Assembly: GCF_008638345.1 (NCBI RefSeq)
Contig: NZ_VTVA01000025.1
Span: 1-39,883, forward strand
Length of the DNA stretch: 39,883 nucleotides
Direction: 5' to 3'
Origin: Pseudomonas saliphila
GTDB taxonomy: Bacteria; Pseudomonadota; Gammaproteobacteria; Pseudomonadales; Pseudomonadaceae
Shown piece after piece: positions 7,576-15,540 of this stretch (the stretch's first letter is position 1; each line of letters opens with the position of its first letter). The translations under genes and the position numbers were made by a program. The notes beneath the pieces were generated by a model. That model made no database searches and was not told the DNA's origin. It saw only the letters and a program-made list of their open reading frames with translations.

Positions 7576-8687
7576 ACAAACTATTGAATCTGGTACTTGG
7601 CAGTTTGCTCCTGGCAGGGCTGCCGCTTCACAGCGCAATTGCGGTAACCGATCCAAAAGTGGAAACACGAGCCGCTCACACCGAGGAGGAAGCTTCGCAT
7701 CAGCATGAATCGGAAGAACCAGAAGCTGAAGCAGAACATTCTGAAGAGGAGCACGGTGAGCGGGAAGGTGACCATGCTGCGGAAGAAGCAGGACATGACG
7801 ATCATGACGGTCATGCCGAAGAAGGTCAGGCTGAGGGCCACGAAGGCCACGAGGAGAACGAAGAGCCGGTTCTGACCCTTAGCGCTGATCTGTTACGCGA
7901 GTTCGGTGGTGAAATTGCCGTTGCTGACGCGGGTGTCATTCGCCAGCAGGTGTCATTGCCAGGCGAGATCCAACTGAACAAGGAAGCCGTCGCTCACATC
8001 AGTCCGCGTTTTGCGGCGAAAATCGTTGAGGTGCGGGCAAAGATCGGCGACAAGGTCAGTGCCGGCGAAACCCTTGCCGTGGCAGAGAGTTCTGAAACGC
8101 TTGCACGCTTCAACCTCACATCGCTGATCGACGGCGTGGTGATCAATCGGGACGTTACGTTGGGAGAACATTTGTCACCGGATGACACTGCCTTCGTGGT
8201 CGCGGATGTGTCTACTCTCTGGGCTGACATAGCGCTCTATCCCAAGCAAGTACCGTTGGTGGAGGTTGGTCAGCCGGTTCGTCTCAGTACCAGCTATGGC
8301 CCAGAGCCGGTTGATGCTCGCATCGACTATGTGGCCCCGTCGGTAGATGAGCGCACGCGTACTGGCCTGGCTCGAGTCTTCCTGCCAAATGAGAGCCGCG
8401 CATGGAAACCGGGTATGTTCGTTCAGAGTGATATTGCCATTGGCGAGTACCCGGTAGACGTCGTAGTTCCCGAGGGTGCGATCATTGATTTGGAGGGTCA
8501 GCCAACGGTTTTTGTACAGGAAGGCGAGCGCTGGGAGCCGCGGTCAGTGAAGCTCGGTCGCGACGATGGAAAAATGGTCGAAGTCCTGAGCGGTCTTGAA
8601 CCCGGAGAAAGTTACATTGCCGAGGGCGGTTTCGTGCTTAAGGCGCAGCTGCAGAAGAATGAATTTGAATCCGGTCACAACCACTAG
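7572..8687 (+). CDS. czcB: RND periplasmic adaptor with His/Glu-rich N-terminus (CzcB type)
   Basis: A 371-residue membrane-fusion protein. A signal peptide occupies residues 1-24. Residues 34-97 are an unusually acidic, histidine-rich stretch (HQHES, HDDHDGH, HEGHEE repeats) suited to binding divalent metal in the periplasm. From about residue 100 come the barrel-sandwich, hairpin and beta-barrel parts of the adaptor fold (FAAKIVEVRAKIGDKVSAGE; RVFLPNESRAWKPGMF). The protein ends HNH. It would link the CzcC channel to the CzcA pump and hand over metal. The His-rich region is much longer than in CusB adaptors, supporting a Zn/Cd/Co or mixed-metal role. It starts 4 bases before the czcC stop; czcA follows after 14 bases. 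Confidence 0.9.
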   Translation: MNKLLNLVLGSLLLAGLPLHSAIAVTDPKVETRAAHTEEEASHQHESEEPEAEAEHSEEEHGEREGDHAAEEAGHDDHDGHAEEGQAEGHEGHEENEEPVLTLSADLLREFGGEIAVADAGVIRQQVSLPGEIQLNKEAVAHISPRFAAKIVEVRAKIGDKVSAGETLAVAESSETLARFNLTSLIDGVVINRDVTLGEHLSPDDTAFVVADVSTLWADIALYPKQVPLVEVGQPVRLSTSYGPEPVDARIDYVAPSVDERTRTGLARVFLPNESRAWKPGMFVQSDIAIGEYPVDVVVPEGAIIDLEGQPTVFVQEGERWEPRSVKLGRDDGKMVEVLSGLEPGESYIAEGGFVLKAQLQKNEFESGHNH

Positions 8688-8701
8688 CCCAGGAGAACAG
8701 T

Positions 8702-11700
8702 ATGCAAGGCATTATCCGTTTTGCGCTGGATAACCGGCTACTGGTAGTCGTGCTAGCTCTGGCGACCCTGGTGGGCGGCTACTTCGCCTATCGCACCCTG
8801 CCGGTGGACGCCTACCCTGACATTTCGCCGGCATTGGTCCAGGTGTTCGTAGAAACTGAGGGATTGGCACCCGAAGAAGTGGAAAAATACGTCACCTATC
8901 CGATCGAAAGTGCAATGAATGGTCTGCCAGAACTCGACCATGTGCGTTCGATTTCCAACTTTGGGCTGTCAGTTGTCAATATCTATTTTGAGGATGGAAC
9001 TGATATCTATTTCGCCCGGCAATTGGTGGGCGAGAGGCTTCAGGTCGCCCGGGAGTCGATTCCCGCCGGTTTTGGCGAGCCGGTCATGGGGCCTATTACT
9101 ACAGGGCTTGGGCAGATACTGTTTTATGTACTCGAGGACACCAGCGGTCAGTACAGCACTACCGAGCTGCGTGAGATTCAGGACTGGATCGTCAAGTTCA
9201 ATTTGCAGACCGTCAAGGGCGTAACCGAAGTTCTTTCGATTGGCGGCGAAGTGAAACAGTTTCAGGTGAATGTCGATCCGAACGCGCTGCTTCGCTACGA
9301 CGTCAGTTTGCCGGAAATCAAGGAGCGTATTGAAGCCAACAACGCCAATGCCGGCGCCCAGTTCATCGTCAAAAATGACGAAGAGTACATTGTGCGGTCG
9401 GTGGGTCTTGCCACAGATCTCGAGTCTCTTCGCAACATTGTGGTGAAGACCATCGACGGGACTCCCGTTTATTTGAACCAACTTGGCGATCTGGACATTG
9501 GCGGAGAAATTCGCCGCGGACTGACCACCAAGAATGGCAACGGCGAGGTGGTTGTCGGCATGGTGTTGAAGCTGATCGGCAGCAACACCTCCAACGTGAT
9601 CAATGCGGTAAAGCAGGAGTTGGCGACAATCAACGACAACCTGCCTGAAGGCATCGAGGTGCAGCCGTATTACGACCAGGCTACGCTCGTGAAAGCGGCC
9701 GTAACCACTGTGATCAATGCTCTGTTGCAGGGCATCATTCTAGTAGCCCTGGTTCTGCTGGCTTTTATGGGTGGTCTCAGGCCAAGCCTGGTGGTGGCGC
9801 TCTCCATTCCGTTTTCGGTCGGCTTTACCTTTCTTGCGATGAAAATTTTCGGAATATCCGCGAACCTGATGTCGCTGGGTGGGCTTGCCATCGCTATCGG
9901 TATGATGGTGGATGGCGCGGTTGTGGTGGTTGAAAACGTTGATCGCATGTTGCGCGAAGCCAAGCCTGATGAGTCGCGTCTGCATATCGTGATGCGCGCC
10001 TGCCAGTCGGTCGCAAGACCGATCCTGTTTGCGATCAGCATTATCATTGTCGTGTTCTTGCCGCTATTCACTTTACAGGGCGTGGAAGGTGCGACATTCA
10101 AACCGCTGGCCTACACGGTGGCGGTGGCGATGTTTGGATCGCTGATCTTCGCGCTAGTGATCGCTCCAGTAGCCGCTTCGCTCCTGATGAGGAGTCCCAA
10201 GGTTCGTGAGGACAAGCCACGCAAGGACATCATCAGCTTTCTGCTCAAAGGTTATAAACCACTGGTAGAGGCAATGGTTGCTCGCCGCTGGATCGCGTTG
10301 GCGCTGGCGGTCGTCGTTCTGGCCGTGGGCGCTGCAGTAGCGCCGCGTCTGGGCTCGGAATTTGTGCCGCGTCTGAATGAGGGTGACCTGTTGATTCGCG
10401 CTACCATGGCGCCTTCTATCTCGCTGGAGAAAGCCAAAACCACTATCACTGTTTTTGAACGGCAATTGATGGAGGATTTTCCGGAGGTAACGCAGGTAGT
10501 CTCGCGTATTGGCCGGGGTGAAGTTGGCGCTCACGCCGATCCGGTAAACAACGCCGAGATATTCGTTGCTCTCAAGCCACAGGAGGAGTGGGTAAGCGCG
10601 GATACATTGGACGGTCTTTACGCCGCAATGAGCAAGAGATTTGAAGATTTCCCCGGTGCCAAGTTCAACTTCACACAACCTATCGCCGCAGCTGTGGATG
10701 AGTTGCTGACGGGGACCAAGGCCGAACTTGCAGCCAAGCTCTTTGGTGATGACCTTGATGTGCTTGTTGAAAAAGCACGAGAGATCGAACAGGTGATGGG
10801 CACAGTGCGTGGAGCTCAGGATGTTCAACGCGATCAGATCGGTGGCACACCGCAACTGCGCATTACGTTGGACCGGGCTGCGATCGCCCGCTACGGGCTC
10901 AATGTGAGTGATATTCACGATACGTTGAGCGTGGCGGTCGGTGGTAGCGAAGCGGGACAGGTGTTCGAGGGTATTCGTCGTTTCGATATATATGTGCGTC
11001 TGAAAAAGGAGGCGCGAAACGAGATGGAAGTCATTCGGCAGTTGATTCTCGAAAACGCCTCCGGCCAGCGGATCCCCCTGGAGGAGCTGGCAAGTATCGA
11101 AGAAGTTGTCGGGCCACGGCAAATCACCCGAGAAAACAATCAGCGTTTCATCACCATTCAAACCAACGTGCGTGATCGGGACATCGGCTCCTTTGTTGCC
11201 GAAGCCGATGCCGCTATTGCGGAACAGGTCGACTTGCCGCCGGGGTATTTTCTCAAGTGGGGTGGTCAGTTCGAGCTTCAGCAACAGGCCAACAAGCGCC
11301 TGATGATCGTGGTGCCGATTACTCTGGCGCTGGTGTTCATAATGCTTTACGCAAACTTTGGTTCGCTGCGTAACGCTTTACTGATCATGCTCAACATCCC
11401 GTTGGCTCTGGTGGGCGGTATCGTTGGCTTGTGGTTGACGGGGCAGAGCTTGTCAGTACCTGCGTCAATTGGTTTCATCGCGCTTTTTGGTATCGCATTG
11501 GAAAACGGTCTGGTGCTTGTCAGCTATCTCAATGAGTTGGTCAGAGATGGCGTTTCCGTTGCTGAAGCCAGTGTCCGGGCGGCGTGTGCACGTCTGCGAG
11601 CGGTGATCATGACTGCTGTGACAACGGCGCTTGGGCTGTTTCCGCTCTTGTTCGCCAGCGGCGCCGGCAGCGAAGTGCAACGGCCTCTGGCCACCGTCGT

Positions 11701-11803
11701 GGTCGGCGGACTGGTCACAGCTACGATTCTTACCCTGTTGGTTATTCCCGCTCTTTATCAATGGTTCGCTGATAAACCAGCTGATATCGGCGAAACCCGT
11801 TGA
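8702..11803 (+). CDS. czcA: Heavy-metal RND proton antiporter (CzcA family)
   Basis: A 1033-residue inner-membrane pump with 12 predicted helices and two large periplasmic loops. It has the typical start FALDNRLLVVVLALATLVGGYFA... and the helix-IV relay segment GGLAIAIGMMVDGAVVVVEN. The conserved Asp is present, but the classic DFG of the Co/Zn/Cd pumps and the [13 protein letters not shown] of CusA are both absent, so this is a different HME-RND subgroup of uncertain specificity. Context with a CzcB-type adaptor favours divalent metals, yet the upstream regulators are of copper type. AGGAGAACAG precedes the ATG. A PII-like gene follows 14 bases downstream, an arrangement known for this pump class. 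Confidence 0.92.
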   Translation: MQGIIRFALDNRLLVVVLALATLVGGYFAYRTLPVDAYPDISPALVQVFVETEGLAPEEVEKYVTYPIESAMNGLPELDHVRSISNFGLSVVNIYFEDGTDIYFARQLVGERLQVARESIPAGFGEPVMGPITTGLGQILFYVLEDTSGQYSTTELREIQDWIVKFNLQTVKGVTEVLSIGGEVKQFQVNVDPNALLRYDVSLPEIKERIEANNANAGAQFIVKNDEEYIVRSVGLATDLESLRNIVVKTIDGTPVYLNQLGDLDIGGEIRRGLTTKNGNGEVVVGMVLKLIGSNTSNVINAVKQELATINDNLPEGIEVQPYYDQATLVKAAVTTVINALLQGIILVALVLLAFMGGLRPSLVVALSIPFSVGFTFLAMKIFGISANLMSLGGLAIAIGMMVDGAVVVVENVDRMLREAKPDESRLHIVMRACQSVARPILFAISIIIVVFLPLFTLQGVEGATFKPLAYTVAVAMFGSLIFALVIAPVAASLLMRSPKVREDKPRKDIISFLLKGYKPLVEAMVARRWIALALAVVVLAVGAAVAPRLGSEFVPRLNEGDLLIRATMAPSISLEKAKTTITVFERQLMEDFPEVTQVVSRIGRGEVGAHADPVNNAEIFVALKPQEEWVSADTLDGLYAAMSKRFEDFPGAKFNFTQPIAAAVDELLTGTKAELAAKLFGDDLDVLVEKAREIEQVMGTVRGAQDVQRDQIGGTPQLRITLDRAAIARYGLNVSDIHDTLSVAVGGSEAGQVFEGIRRFDIYVRLKKEARNEMEVIRQLILENASGQRIPLEELASIEEVVGPRQITRENNQRFITIQTNVRDRDIGSFVAEADAAIAEQVDLPPGYFLKWGGQFELQQQANKRLMIVVPITLALVFIMLYANFGSLRNALLIMLNIPLALVGGIVGLWLTGQSLSVPASIGFIALFGIALENGLVLVSYLNELVRDGVSVAEASVRAACARLRAVIMTAVTTALGLFPLLFASGAGSEVQRPLATVVVGGLVTATILTLLVIPALYQWFADKPADIGETR

Positions 11804-11817
11804 AAGGAGATAACTCC

Positions 11818-12159
11818 ATGCAAGAGATCAAAGCCTATATCAAGAACCACAAGCTCGAAGCAGTGACCCTGGCGTTGCACCGGGTGAGCGGTATCAGCGG
11901 TATGAGTGTCTCCGAGGTGCGTGGTTTTGGGCGGAGCAAGGCCCATACCAGCGCGGCCAACCCGATTGACGGCACGGCGGATTTCGTCAAGCACGTAAAA
12001 ATCGAGGTGGTGTGTCATAACCAGTACGTGGACGAGGTGGTTCAGGTACTGAAAGACGTGGCCCATACCGGGCTACGGGGTGATGGGCGCATTTTCGTCA
12101 GCGATGTCAGACGGGCAATTCGGATCGAGGATGGTGTCGAGGATAGCACTGTCGTCTGA
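11818..12159 (+). CDS. PII-like signalling protein linked to the RND pump (PII-NG type)
   Basis: A 113-residue protein of the GlnB/GlnK fold: the MQEIKAYIKNHKLEAVTLAL start, GISGMSVSEVRGFGRSKA before the T-loop, and the C-terminal GDGRIFVSDVRRAIRI segment are all recognisable. The T-loop is altered and has no Tyr at the uridylylation position, so classical nitrogen control is unlikely. PII relatives of this 'new group' are known beside heavy-metal RND genes and are thought to modulate transport or sense nucleotides there. Start 11818 has AAAGGAG seven bases upstream; the gene follows czcA closely and is the last of the operon, before a hairpin at 12199. Confidence 0.85.
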   Translation: MQEIKAYIKNHKLEAVTLALHRVSGISGMSVSEVRGFGRSKAHTSAANPIDGTADFVKHVKIEVVCHNQYVDEVVQVLKDVAHTGLRGDGRIFVSDVRRAIRIEDGVEDSTVV

Positions 12160-12198
12160 TAAACGAGCCGCGTTGATGAAGTTCGTGGCTTTTGGAGT

Positions 12199-12226
12199 AG
12201 CGCTCCCGGCTTCGTCGGGAGGCGCT
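12199..12226 (+). terminator. Hairpin at the end of the czc-PII operon
   Basis: AGCGC-TCCCG pairs with CGGGA-g-GCGCT (one bulge, 7-base loop). The T-tract is poor (TCT), so termination is plausible but not certain. The rest of 12227-12391 shows no convincing gene. Confidence 0.5.
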
Positions 12227-12391
12227 TCTAACGTTGTTCGTTTTGCCCATGTTGTGTTCACTACTCAATCGAAACGATCGCAAGCACAAGGCAGTCGAAG
12301 GGGCTACGACATAACGTCGGGATCGCCACGGCAAAATGGCAGGGTGCATCACCCGATACAAACTGTGATTTCACTAGCGACAGGAGGCAAC

Positions 12392-13294
12392 GTGGGACAT
12401 CAACATCTACATAACGAACAGGCTGGTGATAAACGCGTCTGGTGGGCGATAGCCGTCAACCTTGTCTTGACCGTGGCGCAAATAGCGGGGGGGATATTTT
12501 CAGGGAGCCTCTCGCTGGTTGCCGATGCAATCCACAACCTGAGCGATGCCATCTCGATGGCTATCGCTTACGTTGCCAGGAGAATAGCTCGGCGCCCAGC
12601 CAACGAAGAGTGGACGTTCGGGTACGTCCGGGCAGAGATGATTGCAGCGCTTATAAACTACACCACCTTGATTGTGATCGGCCTGTACCTGGTTTACGAA
12701 GCGATCTTTCGCTTTTTCGAACCGCAGCCCGTTCAGGGGTGGACGGTGGTGATTATCGCAGCTGTCGCTTTAGTGGTTGACACGATAACGGCCATGTTGA
12801 CCTATTCGTTATCAAAGTCCAGCATGAACATTCGGGCGGCGTTTTTACACAACGTGTCAGATGCATTGGGGTCCGTTGCGGTCATCATTGCAGGGACTTT
12901 GATAATTTTGTATGACTGGGTATTTGTAGATCCCCTGATAACGCTAATGATAGCTGGGTATATATTGTGGCAAGCGTTTACAGAAATAGGCGGCGCCATA
13001 CGCATACTCATGTCTGCCACACCAAAAGATATAGATCCCCAGGAGGTTATATCAAGGTCGTTGGCCATTTCAGGGGTGTGTGGCGTTCATCACCTGCACA
13101 TCTGGCTCATAGATGAACACCGGACATCACTTGAGGCCCACGTTGTGATTGAGGATCAATTGATGAGCCGAAGTGAGGACATAAAGAATGATGTCAAGAA
13201 AATGCTCAAAAATACCTTTTCCATTCATCATGTTACGTTAGATGTGGAATCTACATCGGGAGAATGTGGCGACGCGAAAACGATTGGCCATTGA
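12392..13294 (+). CDS. czcD: CzcD-type CDF zinc/cadmium exporter
   Basis: A 300-residue CDF transporter with the canonical zinc site: His48-x3-Asp52 in helix II (ADAIHNLSDA) and HNVSD in helix V. The cytoplasmic C-terminal domain (about 210-290) with HHLHIW is complete, unlike the two CDFs at the left of the window. The His-rich N-terminus (GHQHLH) is typical of CzcD. GTG 12392 was chosen because AGGAGG lies 5 bases upstream and the first helix follows as in the family; the open frame extends back to 12080, but this would overlap the PII-like gene. It would expel Zn, Cd or Co from the cytoplasm to the periplasm. The metal-binding pattern gives strong family support; its regulation is not visible. 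Confidence 0.93.
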   Translation: MGHQHLHNEQAGDKRVWWAIAVNLVLTVAQIAGGIFSGSLSLVADAIHNLSDAISMAIAYVARRIARRPANEEWTFGYVRAEMIAALINYTTLIVIGLYLVYEAIFRFFEPQPVQGWTVVIIAAVALVVDTITAMLTYSLSKSSMNIRAAFLHNVSDALGSVAVIIAGTLIILYDWVFVDPLITLMIAGYILWQAFTEIGGAIRILMSATPKDIDPQEVISRSLAISGVCGVHHLHIWLIDEHRTSLEAHVVIEDQLMSRSEDIKNDVKKMLKNTFSIHHVTLDVESTSGECGDAKTIGH

Positions 13295-13302
13295 AAACGA
13301 AA

Positions 13303-13318
13303 GGCGCCCCTGGGCGCC
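13303..13318. terminator. Bidirectional-looking terminator between czcD and the OprD gene
   Basis: GGCGCCC-CT-GGGCGCC lies between convergent genes. Read on the minus strand it is followed by TTTCGTTTTC, so it best serves the OprD gene; on the plus strand the T-tract is weak. Confidence 0.65.
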
Positions 13319-13332
13319 CATATCAAGTCAGA

Positions 13333-14661
13333 TCAGATAATATCAAGCGGGTATTCTATAATAATCCTGACTTCATCTAGATCCGACTCAAAAGCAGTTG
13401 CACGTGCAGTAGCCTGGCGCACTCTAAAAGACAGGCCATGGAATTTTCCGGACTGCACTATGTATTGGGCTTCGATGTCTCTCTCCCAACGCTTCTGGTC
13501 AGTAAGCGGGTCGCCACCAGCATCCCGTCTCATATATACCGCGTTAGCATTTGAATAGTCGGCCTCGCTTCCTTTGGCATAACGGGTCATAAATGAAAGT
13601 CCTGGCACGCCATACTCAGTCACATCCAGATCATAACGAAGCATCCACGACCGTTCTTTTGGTGCGTTGAAATCATTATACTGGGATGCGTTATCGAGAA
13701 AGATTGCATCGGATTGCCGCAGATAATCGAAATCGTCATCTCCGTGGTTGCGCTGGTGGGACACCGCGATACTGTGGGCACCAGTCGCGATTCCGACTTT
13801 AGCGCTCCATATCTGGTTGCTAAATTCTCCAAGTAGCTTTTTTCCTTCATCGCGGGCGTCGTAATAATTTATGCCGCCAAACAGCGAAAGCCGTTCAGAA
13901 ACCGGCAGCTCACTGGAAATACCAACATACGTTTGATCCCAGGCGTCTTTAAGGCGGCTTGTGTATAGGTTGAACCCTAATGCGGGATTGAGGATATAGT
14001 CCCCTCCGAAATAAGCCACCCATGGGGAGTCGACAGGACCTGCGTAAAATGTCGCGAAATCATCATGCATACTGCTGCTGGTTGGTTGGCTCATGCCAGT
14101 GAGTCGACCGCCTTGCACAGTCAACCCGTCAATATGAGTATTGACGAGCGTAACGCCTCGGAAGCTTTCAGGAAGTAGCCGGGAATCTCCATAATGGACT
14201 ACAGGGGTCGTCGGAAACACGTCGCCGACTTTAACGACCGTGTCAAAAGCACTTAATTTTGCCGCCGCGCCGAACTTTGTGTACTCATCCTCAGCTTCGC
14301 CTTGACTGTCGGTGGGAAGAACGTCAAAGGTGCTGCGTGCGCCGTTTCGTCCGTCGCCAGTATCAAGCTTCAGGCCCAGCATTGCAAAAGCGTCCAAGCC
14401 AAAACCAACGGTACCTTCGGTAAACCCAGACTCGAAATTAGCTATTACGCCGTGCGCCCACGCTTCAGAATATCCTGTCCCTTTCGGACTGAACTGACCA
14501 TGACGGTCGTCTCGATTAAAATAGAAATTTCGGTTCAGCACCGATAGGTTGCTTCCATCTACGAAGCCAGATGCAATACGTTCTTGTGCTGATACCGCTT
14601 CGGAGTGAACGGCAAAAAATATCGACGAGGCAATCAACGTGCGGCTGATGTTTTTATTCAT
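13333..14661 (-). CDS. OprD-family outer-membrane porin, copper-box controlled
   Basis: A 442-residue porin with signal peptide (cleavage near AVSA) and the OprD/OprQ landmarks: FVDGSNLSVLNRNFYFNRD at the start, GSRLLPES-like LLPESFRGV, and a terminal strand DEVRIIIEYPLDII. Such 18-strand barrels admit small substrates such as basic amino acids, dicarboxylates or sugar acids; the specific substrate is unknown. A good copper box lies 82 bases before the start codon, so copper probably changes its expression. In P. aeruginosa CzcR/CopR are known to lower OprD, so activation or repression should be tested. A degraded piece of a close relative lies at 23104-23308. Start 14661 gives a normal signal peptide. 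Confidence 0.92.
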   Translation of the reverse strand: MNKNISRTLIASSIFFAVHSEAVSAQERIASGFVDGSNLSVLNRNFYFNRDDRHGQFSPKGTGYSEAWAHGVIANFESGFTEGTVGFGLDAFAMLGLKLDTGDGRNGARSTFDVLPTDSQGEAEDEYTKFGAAAKLSAFDTVVKVGDVFPTTPVVHYGDSRLLPESFRGVTLVNTHIDGLTVQGGRLTGMSQPTSSSMHDDFATFYAGPVDSPWVAYFGGDYILNPALGFNLYTSRLKDAWDQTYVGISSELPVSERLSLFGGINYYDARDEGKKLLGEFSNQIWSAKVGIATGAHSIAVSHQRNHGDDDFDYLRQSDAIFLDNASQYNDFNAPKERSWMLRYDLDVTEYGVPGLSFMTRYAKGSEADYSNANAVYMRRDAGGDPLTDQKRWERDIEAQYIVQSGKFHGLSFRVRQATARATAFESDLDEVRIIIEYPLDII

Positions 14662-14743
14662 ATGATTTTCGTCTTTTTAGGAGGCTTTTTGGAACGAACG
14701 TTTTATCGTATTCCTCTCAGAATTGCGGGTAGATTGCAGCAGC

Positions 14744-14759
14744 ATTACAATTCTGTAAT
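14744..14759 (-). promoter_or_regulatory. Copper box upstream of the OprD-family gene
   Basis: ATTACA-ATTC-TGTAAT is a perfect 6-base dyad of the Pseudomonas CopR type. On the minus strand a -10-like TACGAT (complement of 14705-14710) is about 44 bp from the box centre. Confidence 0.75.
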
Positions 14760-14968
14760 ACGACCAGGCGCGGTAGGTCTTTTTAACCTGACTGTAATGG
14801 TTATGGATGCGCGGAGTGGCCGATGTTGATTCATGTTTGAGCAGACAAAAGCTGATGATCAGTCGCTACGCACTTCGCCAGCGGATGCGATCTTGTCTGG
14901 ATGAAAAGGTGATCTCGCTCATTCCGCTTGCGCTAGCGTGCCCTGCGCACGCGTCCAGCTTTTGAAAC

Positions 14969-14983
14969 TGACATAAAAGTAAT
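14969..14983 (+). promoter_or_regulatory. Copper box upstream of the cus operon
   Basis: TGACA-TAAA-AGTAAT, one mismatch from TGACA-N4-TGTAAT, with GATAAT at 15014-15019 about 40 bp from the centre. The same -10 hexamer and nearly the same spacing occur at the box at 3628. It precedes the small exported protein and cusCBAF. Confidence 0.65.
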
Positions 14984-15098
14984 TTTAGGCTCACTTTTCT
15001 GTCAGCAAGGTTTGATAATCTAAGCTGTATCAACTGACCGGAGAATATGTAGAAAGGGATCTGTTACGTCCTCTTCGCATGCTACTAGCCATAAATCT

Positions 15099-15446
15099 AT
15101 GATCACGTGTCGGAACTTGCTTCTTGTTTTTCTCATGCTGCTTGCGCTTCCCTTCACCGGGACGGCGCAAACCATGACGCCCGACACGCATCATGCCATG
15201 AACCAGTCGAGCCTTGCTTCCAGCACAGTCGCGTCCGAAATGGCCACCTCTGCACATGACTGTTGTGCACAAGACCCCGCCGCCTCAGTCTGCGAAAACG
15301 GTCAGGAATGCAAAACCATTAGTCTGTTTCAGCTCGCGTTCGGCAAGGTCACTGTGCCGGCGCTCAGCCCACGCCCCTCTGTCTCCCTTCCTGGTCAGGT
15401 CCCGACTCGCGCACCTGACATTGTCTGGCATCCTCCCCGTAGCTGA
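15099..15446 (+). CDS. Small exported Cys/His/Met protein heading the cus operon
   Basis: A 115-residue protein with signal peptide (LLLVFLMLLALPFTGTAQ). The mature part has scattered His and Met (TMTPDTHHAMN), then HDCC and a Cys at CENGQEC, followed by a proline-rich tail. The size and position match small proteins often found just before cusC in Pseudomonas copper loci, but no characterised family can be named. Four closely spaced cysteines near histidines suggest copper binding or a redox role in the periplasm. It lies 116 bases behind a copper box and 94 bases before cusC. The C-terminal tail after residue 80 is low in secondary-structure signal. Confidence 0.65.
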   Translation: MITCRNLLLVFLMLLALPFTGTAQTMTPDTHHAMNQSSLASSTVASEMATSAHDCCAQDPAASVCENGQECKTISLFQLAFGKVTVPALSPRPSVSLPGQVPTRAPDIVWHPPRS

Positions 15447-15540
15447 TTTCGCTCGTGTTCCCTAGTTTCGCCTGACCCCTTGGGGTGGGCGGTTAAGGCA
15501 TGCCGATGGCGTGCGCTAGAACATCAACGGAATCGAAGAC

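Noticed and set aside
10154..11284. 376-codon minus-strand frame opposite the CzcA-type pump gene
   Set aside because: It lies entirely antisense to a well-supported RND gene, has no start signal or family similarity, and is explained by codon bias of the opposite strand.
12080..12391. Upstream extension of the CzcD frame
   Set aside because: It overlaps the PII-like gene and a hairpin, has no CDF similarity, and a GTG with AGGAGG gives the family start.
15450..15540. Possible terminator near CCCCTTGGGG before cusC
   Set aside because: The stem is too short (4 bp) and no T-run follows; the genes on both sides are probably one operon.
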